A program made the position numbers and the translations under genes. Under the pieces are notes generated by a model. The model was not told the DNA's origin and searched no databases. It worked only from the letters and a program-made list of their open reading frames with translations. DNA of 35,382 nucleotides from an uncultured Collinsella sp. (GTDB taxonomy: Bacteria > Actinomycetota > Coriobacteriia > Coriobacteriales > Coriobacteriaceae), in assembly GCA_902493145.1 (NCBI GenBank), contig CABUOA010000021.1, forward strand, positions 1 to 35,382. The letters are read 5' to 3'. Shown piece after piece: positions 7,658-15,071 of this stretch. How positions within the stretch are numbered: the stretch's first letter is position 1; each line of letters starts with the position of its first letter.

Positions 7658-8374
7658 ATGCCGGGCTTGGGAACAATCATCAACGTTGCGCTTTTAGTTG
7701 CGGGCGGTCTTTTGGGATTAGCGGGCGGCCGCTTCATTACACCGCGCATCCAAGACACGCTCATGAAAGCATCGGGGCTGTGCGTCCTGTTTATCGGCCT
7801 GGGCGGCACCATGCAAAAGATGCTCGTTATCGATGGAGAGGCATTGGCGACCACCGGCACCACCATGCTTATCGTCTCATTTGCCCTCGGTTCGCTCATC
7901 GGCGAGGCCATCAACCTGGAGGCCGCCATCGAGAACCTCGGCGAATGGCTCAAGCGCAAAACCGGCAGCGAAGGCGACAACGAGTTCACCAACGCCTTTG
8001 TCTCGGCATCGCTCACCGTGTGTATCGGCGCCATGGCCATCGTGGGATCGATTCAGGACGGTCTGCTCGGCGACTGGTCCACGCTTGCCCTGAAGGGCGC
8101 GCTGGACTGCATCATCGTCTGCACTATGACGGCCTCGCTTGGCCGCGGCTGCATCTTCTCGGCCCTGCCCGTTGCCGTATTCCAGGGCACGATCACGCTT
8201 TTTGCCGACGCATTCTCCCCCATCATGACCACCGCAGCCCTCGACAGCCTTTCGCTTGTGGGCTCCATGCTCATCTTCTGTGTTGGCGTTAACCTTATTC
8301 GACCTCAGACCTTCCACACGGCCAATATGCTTCCCTCCGTCGTCATCGCCGTCATATACGCCCTCCTGTTCTAA
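7658..8374 (+). CDS. DUF554 family integral membrane protein (YdfK/YqgA-like)
   Basis: A 238-residue, very hydrophobic protein beginning MPGLGTIINVALLVAGGLLG, with about seven predicted membrane segments. Conserved features of DUF554 are visible: GLCVLFIGLGGTMQ, FALGSLIGEAINLEAAIENLGEWLK and the helix pair SASLTVCIGAMAIVGSIQDGLLGD. The start chosen is ATG 7658 with CAGGAGGG six bases upstream; an earlier in-frame ATG at 7589 has no ribosome site. Function of the family is unknown; a transporter or channel role is often supposed. It is monocistronic between the surface cluster and the TerB operon. Confidence 0.9.
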   Translation: MPGLGTIINVALLVAGGLLGLAGGRFITPRIQDTLMKASGLCVLFIGLGGTMQKMLVIDGEALATTGTTMLIVSFALGSLIGEAINLEAAIENLGEWLKRKTGSEGDNEFTNAFVSASLTVCIGAMAIVGSIQDGLLGDWSTLALKGALDCIIVCTMTASLGRGCIFSALPVAVFQGTITLFADAFSPIMTTAALDSLSLVGSMLIFCVGVNLIRPQTFHTANMLPSVVIAVIYALLF

Positions 8375-8396
8375 ATCTATCAACGCAGCGGTATCT

Positions 8397-8425
8397 CGAA
8401 CATCTGTTTGATGCTGTGCTATGAT
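8397..8425 (+). promoter_or_regulatory. LexA (SOS) box overlapping the promoter of the TerB-BrxD-helicase operon
   Basis: TCGAACATCTGTTTGA (8396-8411) matches the LexA operator of actinobacteria and Bacillus, CGAAC-N4-GTTCG, with a single departure (T for C in the right arm). TATGAT at 8420-8425, preceded by TGTGC, is a good -10. The box occupies the -35 region, so LexA bound here would block RNA polymerase. The operon's first start codon is 37 bp further on. This would make the module DNA-damage inducible. Confidence 0.65.
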
Positions 8426-8461
8426 ATGAGGTCATCGTAGCTGCGTTCGAGAGGAGGAGCG

Positions 8462-10237
8462 GTGGCCGACCAGGACATCAAGATGCTCATCGAGCGCATT
8501 ATGGCCGAGGCCCGAACCCATCAGTCCGCCCGCTTCTCAAACGAAACCTACGCAGACGAGCCGATTCTCAAAACCGGCCGACAGATGCAGAATTTCCTCC
8601 CCGACCAGTACCGTAAAATGCGCGAGATATCGCGCTGGCAGGATGACCCCAAGGGCGGTGCGGGCCGCTGGCTTTCGGAAGCCGAGCTTTTTTACCGCCA
8701 GGGCCTGCTGATGGCCGACTTTGAGGACGACTGTCCCTACAACGGCACCTTTAAGTCGTACTTTCCCACCTACAACGCCATGAGCGACCGGCAACTGCGC
8801 GGCTACTTTACCTGGCGTGCCCAAGTGCGCCGCGGAACCGTCGAGGAAACGTCTACGTCCTTTGCCTTTCTGTATCTCTATGAGCTGATCTGCGGCATTG
8901 GCGTAGATAATCCACTCGATGGTTTTAACAAGATCAAGGCTTTTTGGGATGTCTATCGCGCCTTCGAGCCCGGCATCGACCGGTTTGCGCGCGTGTGGCT
9001 GCAAGATTACGCCGTGTTCCACGGGCTCGACCCCAAGCTGCTTCGCGACTCTAAAACCGTCATGTTCGATAACGCCCTTATCGAACTGCGGCGCGCGGCA
9101 CGAGACCTTGTACCGGCACCGTCCGGCCAGACCCCTAAGCGTCGCAAAACCTCCGAGCCCACGCTCCCCCTTCCGCCCGATGAGGTACGCGAGGAGCGAC
9201 TCATGGCCGCCATCAACGCCCTCTCCACGTACAACCTAAGTAGCTCGCGGCTCGACCGCAGCCATCACCGCGATCTGCGCCACGTGGCGTGCGCCGTGTA
9301 TGTCCGCATGGCGCGCTACTATGACACGCACCGAAAGACCGGCATCGTGGCAAGTTTATTTGGGGAGGAGACGGCAATGCCCTACACCATGTTTGCCTCG
9401 GCCGTATTCTTTGCGCCCGAGCGCCACGAGGACTGCGAATACCGTCTGGACCCCATCCATATCTACCGTTGCCAAAACGGTTTTTGGGAATGCATGCGGA
9501 TTCACGGCAGCAGACAAAAGAGCAGCAAACTTGGCGAGATGATGCGCGCCTGCGACCAACGCCTGCGCCTAGCCCTGGACCCTGCCCATCCCCTTAAGGA
9601 AGAAAAGGTCCCCAAATATCTGGCCAAGATTATCGATGACGAGATTGTGGCATGGCTTTCGTGGGACGCCGCACACCAGCCCGTCAAGATCGATATCGAT
9701 TTGAGCCAGCTGGGGCACATTCGGAGCGCTGCCGCACAAACGCGCGAAGCGCTTTTGATCGACGAGGAACGCGAGGACGGCGCGTCCGCAGAAGCCGAGG
9801 CAGCGGACTCAGGGCAACCGGAAGCCGAGCCCGTAGCCGACGCGACGGTCGAGGCGGTCGCGGCGGCCGCAGGGCAGGACGAGTCCGACGAGCCGACCAT
9901 ATCCACCGAACAGTTTGGTGTCGTGGCACCGCTTCTCGCGCCGACGCCCGCGTTCGCAGCTGCTACGCCCGCGTTCGCAGCTGCTACGCCCGCTGACGCC
10001 ACAAACGAACTCGCGCCCGCCGCAGACGCCTATCTCCGCGCGCTGCTCGAGCACAACGCAGTACAGGCGGAATCGGCGGTAGTGCAATCGGAGCAGAGCG
10101 AGGACATGCTCGTCGATACCATCAACGAGGCGCTCTTTGACCTGGTGGGCGACACCGTAATTGAATTTGGATCAGCAGGACCGCAAATTATCGAGGACTA
10201 CGAAGCAGACGTGAGAGGATACTTAGACCATGAGTGA
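8462..10237 (+). CDS. TerB-N / TerB-C domain protein
   Basis: A 591-residue cytosolic protein. GTG is preceded by GAGGAGGAGC. About residues 40-235 resemble the TerB-N domain (RWLSEAELFYRQGLLMADFEDDCPY, then a helical YFTWRAQVRRGTVEETSTSFAFLYLYELICGIG). About 265-440 plus the tail LVDTINEALFDLVGDTVIEF/IIEDYEADVRGYL resemble TerB-C. A disordered acidic and Ala/Pro-rich linker (about 440-540) with a 21-bp tandem repeat separates the two parts of the C-terminal region. TerB-N and TerB-C occur in Ter-type stress systems and in neighbourhoods with helicases and ATPases, where a scaffold or sensor role is proposed. The next gene overlaps its stop by 8 bp (ATGAGTGA), so the two are translationally coupled. 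No terC, terD or terZ is present, so tellurite resistance should not be assumed. Confidence 0.85.
   Translation: MADQDIKMLIERIMAEARTHQSARFSNETYADEPILKTGRQMQNFLPDQYRKMREISRWQDDPKGGAGRWLSEAELFYRQGLLMADFEDDCPYNGTFKSYFPTYNAMSDRQLRGYFTWRAQVRRGTVEETSTSFAFLYLYELICGIGVDNPLDGFNKIKAFWDVYRAFEPGIDRFARVWLQDYAVFHGLDPKLLRDSKTVMFDNALIELRRAARDLVPAPSGQTPKRRKTSEPTLPLPPDEVREERLMAAINALSTYNLSSSRLDRSHHRDLRHVACAVYVRMARYYDTHRKTGIVASLFGEETAMPYTMFASAVFFAPERHEDCEYRLDPIHIYRCQNGFWECMRIHGSRQKSSKLGEMMRACDQRLRLALDPAHPLKEEKVPKYLAKIIDDEIVAWLSWDAAHQPVKIDIDLSQLGHIRSAAAQTREALLIDEEREDGASAEAEAADSGQPEAEPVADATVEAVAAAAGQDESDEPTISTEQFGVVAPLLAPTPAFAAATPAFAAATPADATNELAPAADAYLRALLEHNAVQAESAVVQSEQSEDMLVDTINEALFDLVGDTVIEFGSAGPQIIEDYEADVRGYLDHE
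9944..9993 (+). repeat. In-frame 21-bp tandem repeat in TerB-C protein linker
   Basis: Two identical 21-bp units (9944-9964, 9965-9985) plus 8 bp of a third encode TPAFAAA twice inside the disordered linker. Exact identity suggests recent slippage, so linker length may vary among strains. Confidence 0.9.
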
Positions 10238-11534
10238 TACCGCATCCGCAGCACCCCGTGTGCCCAAGCGCGTCGCCGCCGTCATTCTCAACTCGCTCAA
10301 GGGCGGCGTTGTCCCGCGCATTGGCCTTCCCTACATCACCGTAGGACGCGAGGTCGAGATCCGCGCCCTGCTCACCGACCTGAGTCTCATCGCCGACGGC
10401 GGCGCAAGCTTCCGTTTCCTAGTCGGTCGCTACGGCGCCGGCAAGAGCTTTTTGCTCCAGACCATCCGAACGCATGCCATGGGCGAGGGCTTCGTGGTCG
10501 CCGATGCCGACCTTTCCCCCGAGCGCCGCCTACAGGGCGGCCAGGGCCAGGGCCTCGCCACCTATCGCGAGCTCATCCGCAACATATCGACCAAGACGCG
10601 CCCCGAGGGCGGCGCGCTCAACCTTATCCTGGACCGCTGGGTCGCCTCGTGTGCCGAGGCCGACGAGTCTGCCGTCAATGCCCAACTGGCCCCGCTCGAG
10701 GAGATGGTCCACGGCTTTGACTTTGCCCGCATGCTCCGCCGTTATCGCACGGCCGTCTCGGAGGGTGACGAAGAAGCTATGAGTCGCGTGACCAAATGGA
10801 TTCGCGGCGAGTACCGCACCAAGAGCGAGGCACGCGCCGAGCTGGGCTCCTCGACCATCATCAGCGACGACGACTGGTACGACTACGTTAAGCTCATTGC
10901 GCGCTTTTTGGTCTGCAGCGGCTACAAGGGCATGCTGGTGCTCATCGACGAGCTCGTGAATCTGTACAAGATTCCCAACGCGATCACGCGACAGTACAAC
11001 TACGAGAAAATCCTAACGATGTACAACGACACGCTCCAGGGCAAAGCGCAGTACCTGGGCGTGATCATGGGCGGCACGCCAACCTCCATCGAAGACCGTC
11101 GCCGCGGCGTGTTCTCCTACGAGGCCCTGCGCAGCCGACTCGCTCAGGGTCGTTTTGCGCGCGATGATCTCAAAGACATGCTCGCGCCCATCATCCGTCT
11201 GCAGCCGCTCACCTACGAGGAGCTGCTGGTGCTCATCGAAAAGCTCATGCAAATTCACGCCGGCTACTTTGGCTGGACGCCCACGCTTACCGAGAACGAC
11301 TTGGTTGACTTCCTCAAGATCGAGTTCGGTCGTGTGGGAGCCGACACGCATCTGACGCCCCGCGAGGTCATCCGCGACTTTATCGAGCTGCTCGACATCC
11401 TGTGTCAGAACCCCGACGCCAACGTGGCCGAGTTACTGCAAAGCGTCGGCGGCGACGCGATGGCGCCGGCAACCGCAACAGGCGACACCGATACCGCAGG
11501 CGGCGACCGCAATTTCACCGAGTTCACCATCTAA
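10230..11534 (+). CDS. BrxD-like P-loop ATPase (DUF2791 / BREX ATP-binding family)
   Basis: A 434-residue ATPase. Walker A is G-R-Y-G-A-G-K-S at residues 66-73. Walker B is GMLVLIDELVNL, with Asp-Glu at 240-241. The N-terminal signature VILNSLKGGVVPRIGLPYITVGRE and the segment DADLSPERRLQGGQGQGLATYRELIRN are typical of the DUF2791 family that includes BrxD of type 2 BREX. The C-terminal helical part ends in a low-complexity tail with an acidic/aromatic end. ATG overlaps the TerB gene stop. In BREX, BrxD is found beside the BrxHI helicase, as here, but PglX, PglZ, PglY and PglW are missing. A motor or loader partner of the downstream helicase is a reasonable inference. Confidence 0.88.
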   Translation: MSDTASAAPRVPKRVAAVILNSLKGGVVPRIGLPYITVGREVEIRALLTDLSLIADGGASFRFLVGRYGAGKSFLLQTIRTHAMGEGFVVADADLSPERRLQGGQGQGLATYRELIRNISTKTRPEGGALNLILDRWVASCAEADESAVNAQLAPLEEMVHGFDFARMLRRYRTAVSEGDEEAMSRVTKWIRGEYRTKSEARAELGSSTIISDDDWYDYVKLIARFLVCSGYKGMLVLIDELVNLYKIPNAITRQYNYEKILTMYNDTLQGKAQYLGVIMGGTPTSIEDRRRGVFSYEALRSRLAQGRFARDDLKDMLAPIIRLQPLTYEELLVLIEKLMQIHAGYFGWTPTLTENDLVDFLKIEFGRVGADTHLTPREVIRDFIELLDILCQNPDANVAELLQSVGGDAMAPATATGDTDTAGGDRNFTEFTI

Positions 11535-11569
11535 CCTGCCAAAAATGGACAGGTTTATTTTGGTAGGTT
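11533..11569 (+). terminator. Two mutually exclusive hairpins between ATPase and helicase genes (terminator/attenuator candidate)
   Basis: AACCTGCCA (11533-11541) pairs with TGG-A-CAGGTT (11546-11555) around a four-base AAAA loop, and TATTTT follows, which looks like an intrinsic terminator. The same left arm AACCTgCCAAAA (11533-11544) can instead pair with TTTTGGtAGGTT (11558-11569) at 11 of 12 positions. The two folds cannot coexist. This may set the helicase level relative to the upstream genes. Confidence 0.5.
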
Positions 11570-11650
11570 TTATCTGGGCAAACGCCGATGTTGCAAGATA
11601 TCGAGCCGTTGCCCGTTGTGTTGATCAGCCCGTTGTTGAGAGGAGGTCCC

Positions 11651-14095
11651 ATGAACGCCTTTGACCGATATGCCCCGTTTATCCAAGACTTCATCTACTC
11701 CCACGATTGGGAGAGTCTGCGCTCTATCCAGGTTGCGGCGGCAGACGCCATCTTTAACACGCAGGACAACGTACTCCTGACGGCATCCACGGCTTCCGGC
11801 AAAACCGAGGCGGCCTTCTTTCCCATCCTGACCGAGTTTTGGGAGAACCCGCCCGCGAGCGTGGGCGCCCTCTACATTGGTCCCCTCAAAGCACTCATCA
11901 ACGACCAGTTCGTTCGCCTCAACGACCTCTGCGAAGAGGCCGATATCCCTGTCTGGCACTGGCATGGCGACGTCTCGCAATCGCACAAGGCTAAGCTCAT
12001 CAAAAAACCGAGCGGCATCTTGCAGATTACGCCCGAGTCGCTCGAGGCGCTCCTGATCCATAAGCACATGGCGATCCCGCGCATGTTTTGCGACCTGCGC
12101 TATGTGGTCATCGACGAGGTCCATTCGCTCATGCGCGGCGACCGTGGCGGGCAGACGCTCTGCCTTATTGAGCGCCTTTCGCGCATGGCGGGCGTACAGC
12201 CCCGCCGTATTGGCCTTTCGGCCACCATCGGCGACCCCGAGCGCACGGGCGCTTTTCTCTCGCAGGGAACGGGACGTGACTGCGTTATCCCCCGTTTTGA
12301 GGAACCGCGCCGCGTATGGCGCATCTCCATGGAGCACTTCTACAACTCGGGCCCCCAGGCACAGCAGCGAGGATTCGAGAGCGCAGGTCCCCAAGAGGCC
12401 GAGGTGCTTGCGTGCGAGCGCATCGAGGCGGCGACGCCCACGGCACTACCCACCGGCACCCAGGACAGACGTCACAGCGGACAACTCACGCAGGAGGAGC
12501 GCCGCCAGCGTCGCGAACAGGCACAGGACAAGGCTACTTCCAGGGATCGCCGCGCTTCCTCGGCCCCCGAGGGCGAAGTCGACATCCCACGGGCAACCGA
12601 ACAGGCACTTCTCAACCCCACCGACACCGCGCCCGAAAACGCCGACCCCGGCATGGGCTACATCTTTGAACATACGCGCGGCCGCAAGTGCCTGGTCTTT
12701 GCCAACTCGCGCGAGGAGGCAGAGGCCGTATGCTCCATGCTGCGCAGCTACTGCGAGAGCCGACACGAGCCCGACCGCTTTCTCATCCACCACGGCAATC
12801 TTTCGGCATCGCTACGCGAGACGGCAGAAGAGCTCATGCGCGATGAGGAACAGGCGCAGACAACCGTCACCACCTCCACGCTGGAGCTCGGCATTGATAT
12901 CGGTCGCCTGGAGCGCGCGTTCCAGATCGATGCACCGTTTACCGTCAGCTCCTTTTTGCAGCGCATGGGACGCACGGGACGCCGCGATCTTCCGCCCGAG
13001 ATGTGGTTTGTCATGCGCGAGGAGGAACCCGAGCCGCGCACGATGATGCCCGAGACCATTCCGTGGAAGCTCCTCCAGGGCATCGCGCTCGTACAACTCT
13101 ATCGCGAGGAAAAGTGGGTCGAGCCGCCCGAGCTCGATCGACTCCCCTACAGTTTGCTCTATCACCAGACCATGTCGACGCTCGCCAGCACCGGCGAGCT
13201 CACACCGGCCGAGCTTGCTCAGCGCGTGCTCACGCTCAGCTATTTCCACCGCGTCTCGGCCGATGACTATCGCGTACTGCTGCGCCACCTCATCAAGATC
13301 GACCACATCCAGGTCACCGAGGGCGGTGGGCTCATCGTGGGCCTCGCTGGCGAGCGCATCATCAACAACTTTAAGTTCTACGCCGTGTTCCAGGAAAACG
13401 AGGAGTTTACCGTTCGCAGCGAATCGGCCGAGCTGGGCACGATCGTCAATCCCCCACCGCCCGGTGAGCGCATCGCCATCGCCGGACACTGCTGGATTGT
13501 CGAGGAAGTGGACTGGAAGCGTCATACCGTCTTTGCCACGCAGGTCAAGGGCCGTGTGCCGGCCTACTTTGGCGACTGTCCCGGCGATATCAATACACAC
13601 GTACTCGAGCGCATGCGCAAGGCGCTCAACGAGCACGCGGCATATCCGTACCTCATGGGCAACGCACGGGCACGCCTTGCACAGGCTCGTCATACCGCCG
13701 AGATTTCGGGCGCGGGAACTAAACCGCTCATTAACCTGGGCGGCGACACCTGGGTGCTCTTCCCCTGGTTGGGAAGCTACGCCTTTTTGGCGCTCGAGCG
13801 CATGCTCAAGATTAAATGCGCCGCGGAGCTGGACCTTCGCGGGCTCGATCCGTCGCGTCCATACTTTATGCAGTTTAAGATGAAGGCCGATGAGGAGACG
13901 TTCTTCGAGGTGCTCGCCGCCGAGGCTGAGAAGGACTTCGACCCCATCGAGCTCGTCTATCCCGGCGAGGTGCCTTATTTTGATCGCTACGACGAGTACG
14001 TTCCCGAGGAGCTTGTGCGCAAAGGCTTCGCCAAAGGCGTGCTCGACATCGAGGGTATGAAGCAGCGCGTCCTCAGCTGGCGCGACCACGCATAA
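11651..14095 (+). CDS. BrxHI/Lhr-like superfamily 2 DEAD/DEAH helicase
   Basis: An 814-residue helicase. ATG 11651 is preceded by a perfect AGGAGG four bases away; an in-frame ATG 63 bp upstream has no such site. Motif I is TASTASGKT (44-52), motif II is DEVH (155-158), motif III is GLSATIGD (about 190), and motif VI is QRMGRTGRR (about 437-445). Between the RecA domains is a charged, low-complexity insertion (about 255-320) rich in Arg, Gln and Glu. After the motor come winged-helix-like and Lhr-type C-terminal regions. Lhr-family and BrxHI helicases translocate on nucleic acid, and BrxHI is the partner of BrxD in type 2 BREX. It is the third gene of the proposed module, separated by 116 bp containing a two-way hairpin and possibly its own promoter. 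Confidence 0.9.
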   Translation: MNAFDRYAPFIQDFIYSHDWESLRSIQVAAADAIFNTQDNVLLTASTASGKTEAAFFPILTEFWENPPASVGALYIGPLKALINDQFVRLNDLCEEADIPVWHWHGDVSQSHKAKLIKKPSGILQITPESLEALLIHKHMAIPRMFCDLRYVVIDEVHSLMRGDRGGQTLCLIERLSRMAGVQPRRIGLSATIGDPERTGAFLSQGTGRDCVIPRFEEPRRVWRISMEHFYNSGPQAQQRGFESAGPQEAEVLACERIEAATPTALPTGTQDRRHSGQLTQEERRQRREQAQDKATSRDRRASSAPEGEVDIPRATEQALLNPTDTAPENADPGMGYIFEHTRGRKCLVFANSREEAEAVCSMLRSYCESRHEPDRFLIHHGNLSASLRETAEELMRDEEQAQTTVTTSTLELGIDIGRLERAFQIDAPFTVSSFLQRMGRTGRRDLPPEMWFVMREEEPEPRTMMPETIPWKLLQGIALVQLYREEKWVEPPELDRLPYSLLYHQTMSTLASTGELTPAELAQRVLTLSYFHRVSADDYRVLLRHLIKIDHIQVTEGGGLIVGLAGERIINNFKFYAVFQENEEFTVRSESAELGTIVNPPPPGERIAIAGHCWIVEEVDWKRHTVFATQVKGRVPAYFGDCPGDINTHVLERMRKALNEHAAYPYLMGNARARLAQARHTAEISGAGTKPLINLGGDTWVLFPWLGSYAFLALERMLKIKCAAELDLRGLDPSRPYFMQFKMKADEETFFEVLAAEAEKDFDPIELVYPGEVPYFDRYDEYVPEELVRKGFAKGVLDIEGMKQRVLSWRDHA

Positions 14096-14096
14096 G

Positions 14097-14181
14097 ACCA
14101 GTCTTTTTGGGACGGGGCTTGTTGAGCTACTTTGGCATAACCAAGAAGTAGCTAAAGAAGCCCCTTCATAAACAGATTGGT
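14097..14181. terminator. Large interrupted palindrome between convergent genes
   Basis: GGGGCTT (14114-14120) and AGCTACTT (14125-14132) pair perfectly with AAGTAGCT (14146-14153) and AAGCCCC (14158-14164), with 4-base internal loops. Outer arms ACCAGTCT (14097) and AGATTGGT (14174) extend the stem with one G-U. It lies just after the helicase stop and just past the stop of the convergent gene, so it probably ends transcription from both sides, although no long U-run follows. Confidence 0.5.
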
Positions 14182-14195
14182 CGCAGGGAGACGCG

Positions 14196-15071
14196 CTAGT
14201 CGTGGAGAGCGGTGCCGAGGAAGTCGGCATTGAAAGGCACGGCTTCGGCAAAGGCGTAGTCGCCGTCGCTGGCGATGAGCAGGTAATTCTCTTCGCCGCC
14301 AAACTCCGCATCGCCACATGGGACCACCCAGGCGTGGGCGAATACCTCGAGTGCCGTGGCAGCGCAATCGCGCAGGAACGTCACATCGCTCCCCTCGTTT
14401 GCGCTCACGATATTGGCCACGTAGATACCCCCGGGGTTCAGGCTGCCCCGCACTAAACGCAATGCCTCAACCGTCGCCAGCTCGCGTACGGGCTCGGCAC
14501 CGCCAAAGCAATCGCTCACGACCACATCGTAGCGACGATGACCCACGCTCGTCACGCCCAGATACGAGCGAGCCTCAGCGGTAATCACTCGCAGGCGATC
14601 GCCCACCGTGCGCTCCAGCTCGTCCAGGTAGAACCAACGGCGCGCCAGGCGCGTAATCTCGGCATCGTACTCAATGACGTCCATGCGCAAGCTCTCGTGC
14701 GACATCAGCGCAAACTTGGGATAGGCAAACCCGCCGCCGCCCAGCATGAGCATGCGGTCGATACCGTGACCATAGGCGTCATGCATTGCGCGCTCGGCCT
14801 CAAACACGTCGTCAAACGCACGATAGTACGCAAAGACGGGCTCTGCCCAACGCTCGCCAACGTAGCTTGCGCTTTGGTAGACTCCGCCTTGCACCAACAC
14901 GCGAATCTCATCGCCGCCCTCATCGTGCACGCGTTTCACACGCGCCAACCCATTGCGGGTTCGCGCAACCTGCAGACAGACAGCACGAACAGCGACAGCG
15001 GCCGCACCAAGCGCCGCGGCTCCCAGAGCAACGCCGGCAACGACGCCGGCAGAAACACTCGGCTTGTTCAT
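14196..15071 (-). CDS. Spermidine-synthase-like methyltransferase-fold protein with N-terminal membrane anchor
   Basis: A 291-residue protein. Residues about 8-35 form a hydrophobic Ala/Val/Gly segment (VVAGVALGAAALGAAAVAVRAV). A Rossmann methyltransferase fold of the spermidine synthase type follows: GIDRMLMLGGGGFAYPKF (motif I), MDVIEYDAEITRLARRWF (acidic ribose-binding end), and YDVVVSDCFGG. Genuine spermidine synthases are cytosolic and usually keep a longer N-terminal beta domain, so polyamine synthesis is not assured; many anchored homologues have no known activity. ATG directly follows the Elp3 stop with no gap, so the two are one transcript. Confidence 0.8.
   Translation of the reverse strand: MNKPSVSAGVVAGVALGAAALGAAAVAVRAVCLQVARTRNGLARVKRVHDEGGDEIRVLVQGGVYQSASYVGERWAEPVFAYYRAFDDVFEAERAMHDAYGHGIDRMLMLGGGGFAYPKFALMSHESLRMDVIEYDAEITRLARRWFYLDELERTVGDRLRVITAEARSYLGVTSVGHRRYDVVVSDCFGGAEPVRELATVEALRLVRGSLNPGGIYVANIVSANEGSDVTFLRDCAATALEVFAHAWVVPCGDAEFGGEENYLLIASDGDYAFAEAVPFNADFLGTALHD

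Noticed and set aside
8462..10237. Tellurite resistance operon
   Set aside because: TerB-type domains alone do not indicate it; terC, terD, terZ and terA are absent.
8462..14095. Complete BREX system
   Set aside because: Only BrxD- and BrxHI-like genes are present; PglX/BrxX, PglZ, PglW, PglY, BrxC and BrxL are absent from the window.
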